Source: Flavobacterium defluvii (GTDB lineage Bacteria > Bacteroidota > Bacteroidia > Flavobacteriales > Flavobacteriaceae). Taken from it: a DNA stretch of 64,000 nt. Below are positions 63,532-64,000 of the stretch, one piece after another. The translations under genes were made by a program, and so were the position numbers. The stretch spans positions 806,001 through 870,000 of the forward strand of contig NZ_FQWC01000001.1 of assembly GCF_900129555.1 (NCBI RefSeq), given 5' to 3'. Position 1 is the first letter of the stretch, and every line of letters begins with the position of its first letter. The notes below the pieces were generated by a model. The model did not search any database, was not told the origin of the DNA, and was given only the letters and a program-made list of their open reading frames with translations.

Positions 63532-64000
63532 TTATATTTCTGCTGAAATGGGAAGTCTTCCTTCTTTAACTGCTTTTACCATTTTATTATAATCTGAGTC
63601 ATTTTGATCTGCATATAAGATTGAAAATTTCGAAACCGCATTTGCAAATTCATCGCTGTCTCCTATATATCCGGATACTACCGAAGGATCTCCGGAACGT
63701 GCATGAGCTCTGGCAAGAGCCCATCCGCAGGCTTTGGCATAATCTATCATATTTTCTTCTTTCATTATTTCCAGAACGGGTTTAACCTTTGCATCCCGAA
63801 GCTGTCGTATATAAAAAAATCTTCCTTTATCATCTTTTGTCCATCCTAAAAACATATCCGATGCTGACTGCATAAGCTTTTGTCCCATTACAATCCTTTC
63901 GCCTTCATGATCGTATTTTTTCGTGTTTTTTACATTTGGCTCTAACACACTTTGTCTTGCTTCCTTAAATTGCAAAAAAATGGGTTCGCCGGTGGCCGAC
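63532..64000 (-). CDS. DUF2252-family protein, C-terminal part (runs off the window)
   Basis: The frame is open to the right edge (upstream residues read SATGEPIFLQFKEARQSVLEP), so the true start lies beyond 64000 and the TTG at 63975 is not a start. The visible 156 residues match the DUF2252 C-terminus: GWTKDDKGRFFYIRQLRDAK, YAKACGWALARAHARSGDPS and FSILYADQNDSDYNKMVKAVKEGRLP. The family is kinase-like in fold but functionally uncharacterised. It precedes the sulfatase gene on the same strand by 66 bp. Confidence 0.9.
   Translation of the reverse strand, partial: SATGEPIFLQFKEARQSVLEPNVKNTKKYDHEGERIVMGQKLMQSASDMFLGWTKDDKGRFFYIRQLRDAKVKPVLEIMKEENMIDYAKACGWALARAHARSGDPSVVSGYIGDSDEFANAVSKFSILYADQNDSDYNKMVKAVKEGRLPISAEI

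Overview
The window is AT-rich, gene-dense DNA from a member of the Bacteroidota, most likely a Flavobacterium or close relative. Evidence for this is a SusC/SusD pair, FecR anti-sigma and STN-domain signalling, a C-terminal T9SS sorting domain, -7 boxes of the TAnnTTTG type, no obvious Shine-Dalgarno sequences, a 312-residue SDR-type threonine dehydrogenase, and several families of short intergenic palindromes. Species assignment is inference.

Region 1 (1-14.6 kb) is a complete alpha-glucan (starch/maltodextrin-type) utilisation locus on the + strand: FecR-like anti-sigma, STN-containing SusC transporter, SusD, SusE/F-like binding lipoprotein, a GH13 lipoprotein amylase, a GH97 (SusB-type) alpha-glucosidase, and a 1121-residue secreted multidomain GH13 enzyme with Ig-like repeats, a starch-binding module, a beta-trefoil and a T9SS tail. 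The anti-sigma/STN pair suggests that substrate passage through SusC controls an ECF sigma factor whose gene would lie just left of the window.

Region 2 (14.7-27 kb) is housekeeping: mfd with an overlapping lipoprotein gene, a threonine dehydrogenase, a DUF418 membrane protein, an M1 aminopeptidase, a subtilisin-like lipoprotein protease, an MBL hydrolase and a coiled-coil membrane protein.

Region 3 (27.2-39.4 kb) is the SUF iron-sulfur assembly cluster in two + strand blocks: sufA-sufB-FMN reductase-sufC-four-helix-bundle protein-sufD, then sufS-lipoprotein-sufE-sufT-DUF2480-DUF3078. The blocks are separated by minus-strand fic and serine-hydrolase genes. AAAGTC-rich repeats sit in four of its intergenic gaps.

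Region 4 (39.4-51 kb) holds a zeta-toxin-like kinase with an overlapping 53-residue ORF, hflX, a DUF5689 lipoprotein plus TonB-dependent receptor pair, an MFS transporter gene broken by an apparent 2-bp deletion, a Gfo/Idh/MocA oxidoreductase and an old-yellow-enzyme homologue.

Region 5 (51-53.3 kb) is the most unusual part. After rseP come two identical tRNA-Asn genes under one good promoter with a terminator. They are followed by a partly duplicated, damaged copy of the same array. In each damaged tRNA copy a perfect 18-20 nt palindrome replaces the variable loop at the same site. A small GIY-YIG nuclease ORF then lies between two tRNA/palindrome remnants.

Region 6 (53.3-64 kb) contains a TPR protein, a C1B peptidase, an AraC regulator, a CPBP protease, two outer-membrane beta-barrel proteins, an AraC-type membrane regulator interrupted by an in-frame TGA, a DUF4136 lipoprotein, a formylglycine-type sulfatase, and the C-terminal part of a DUF2252 protein that runs off the right edge.
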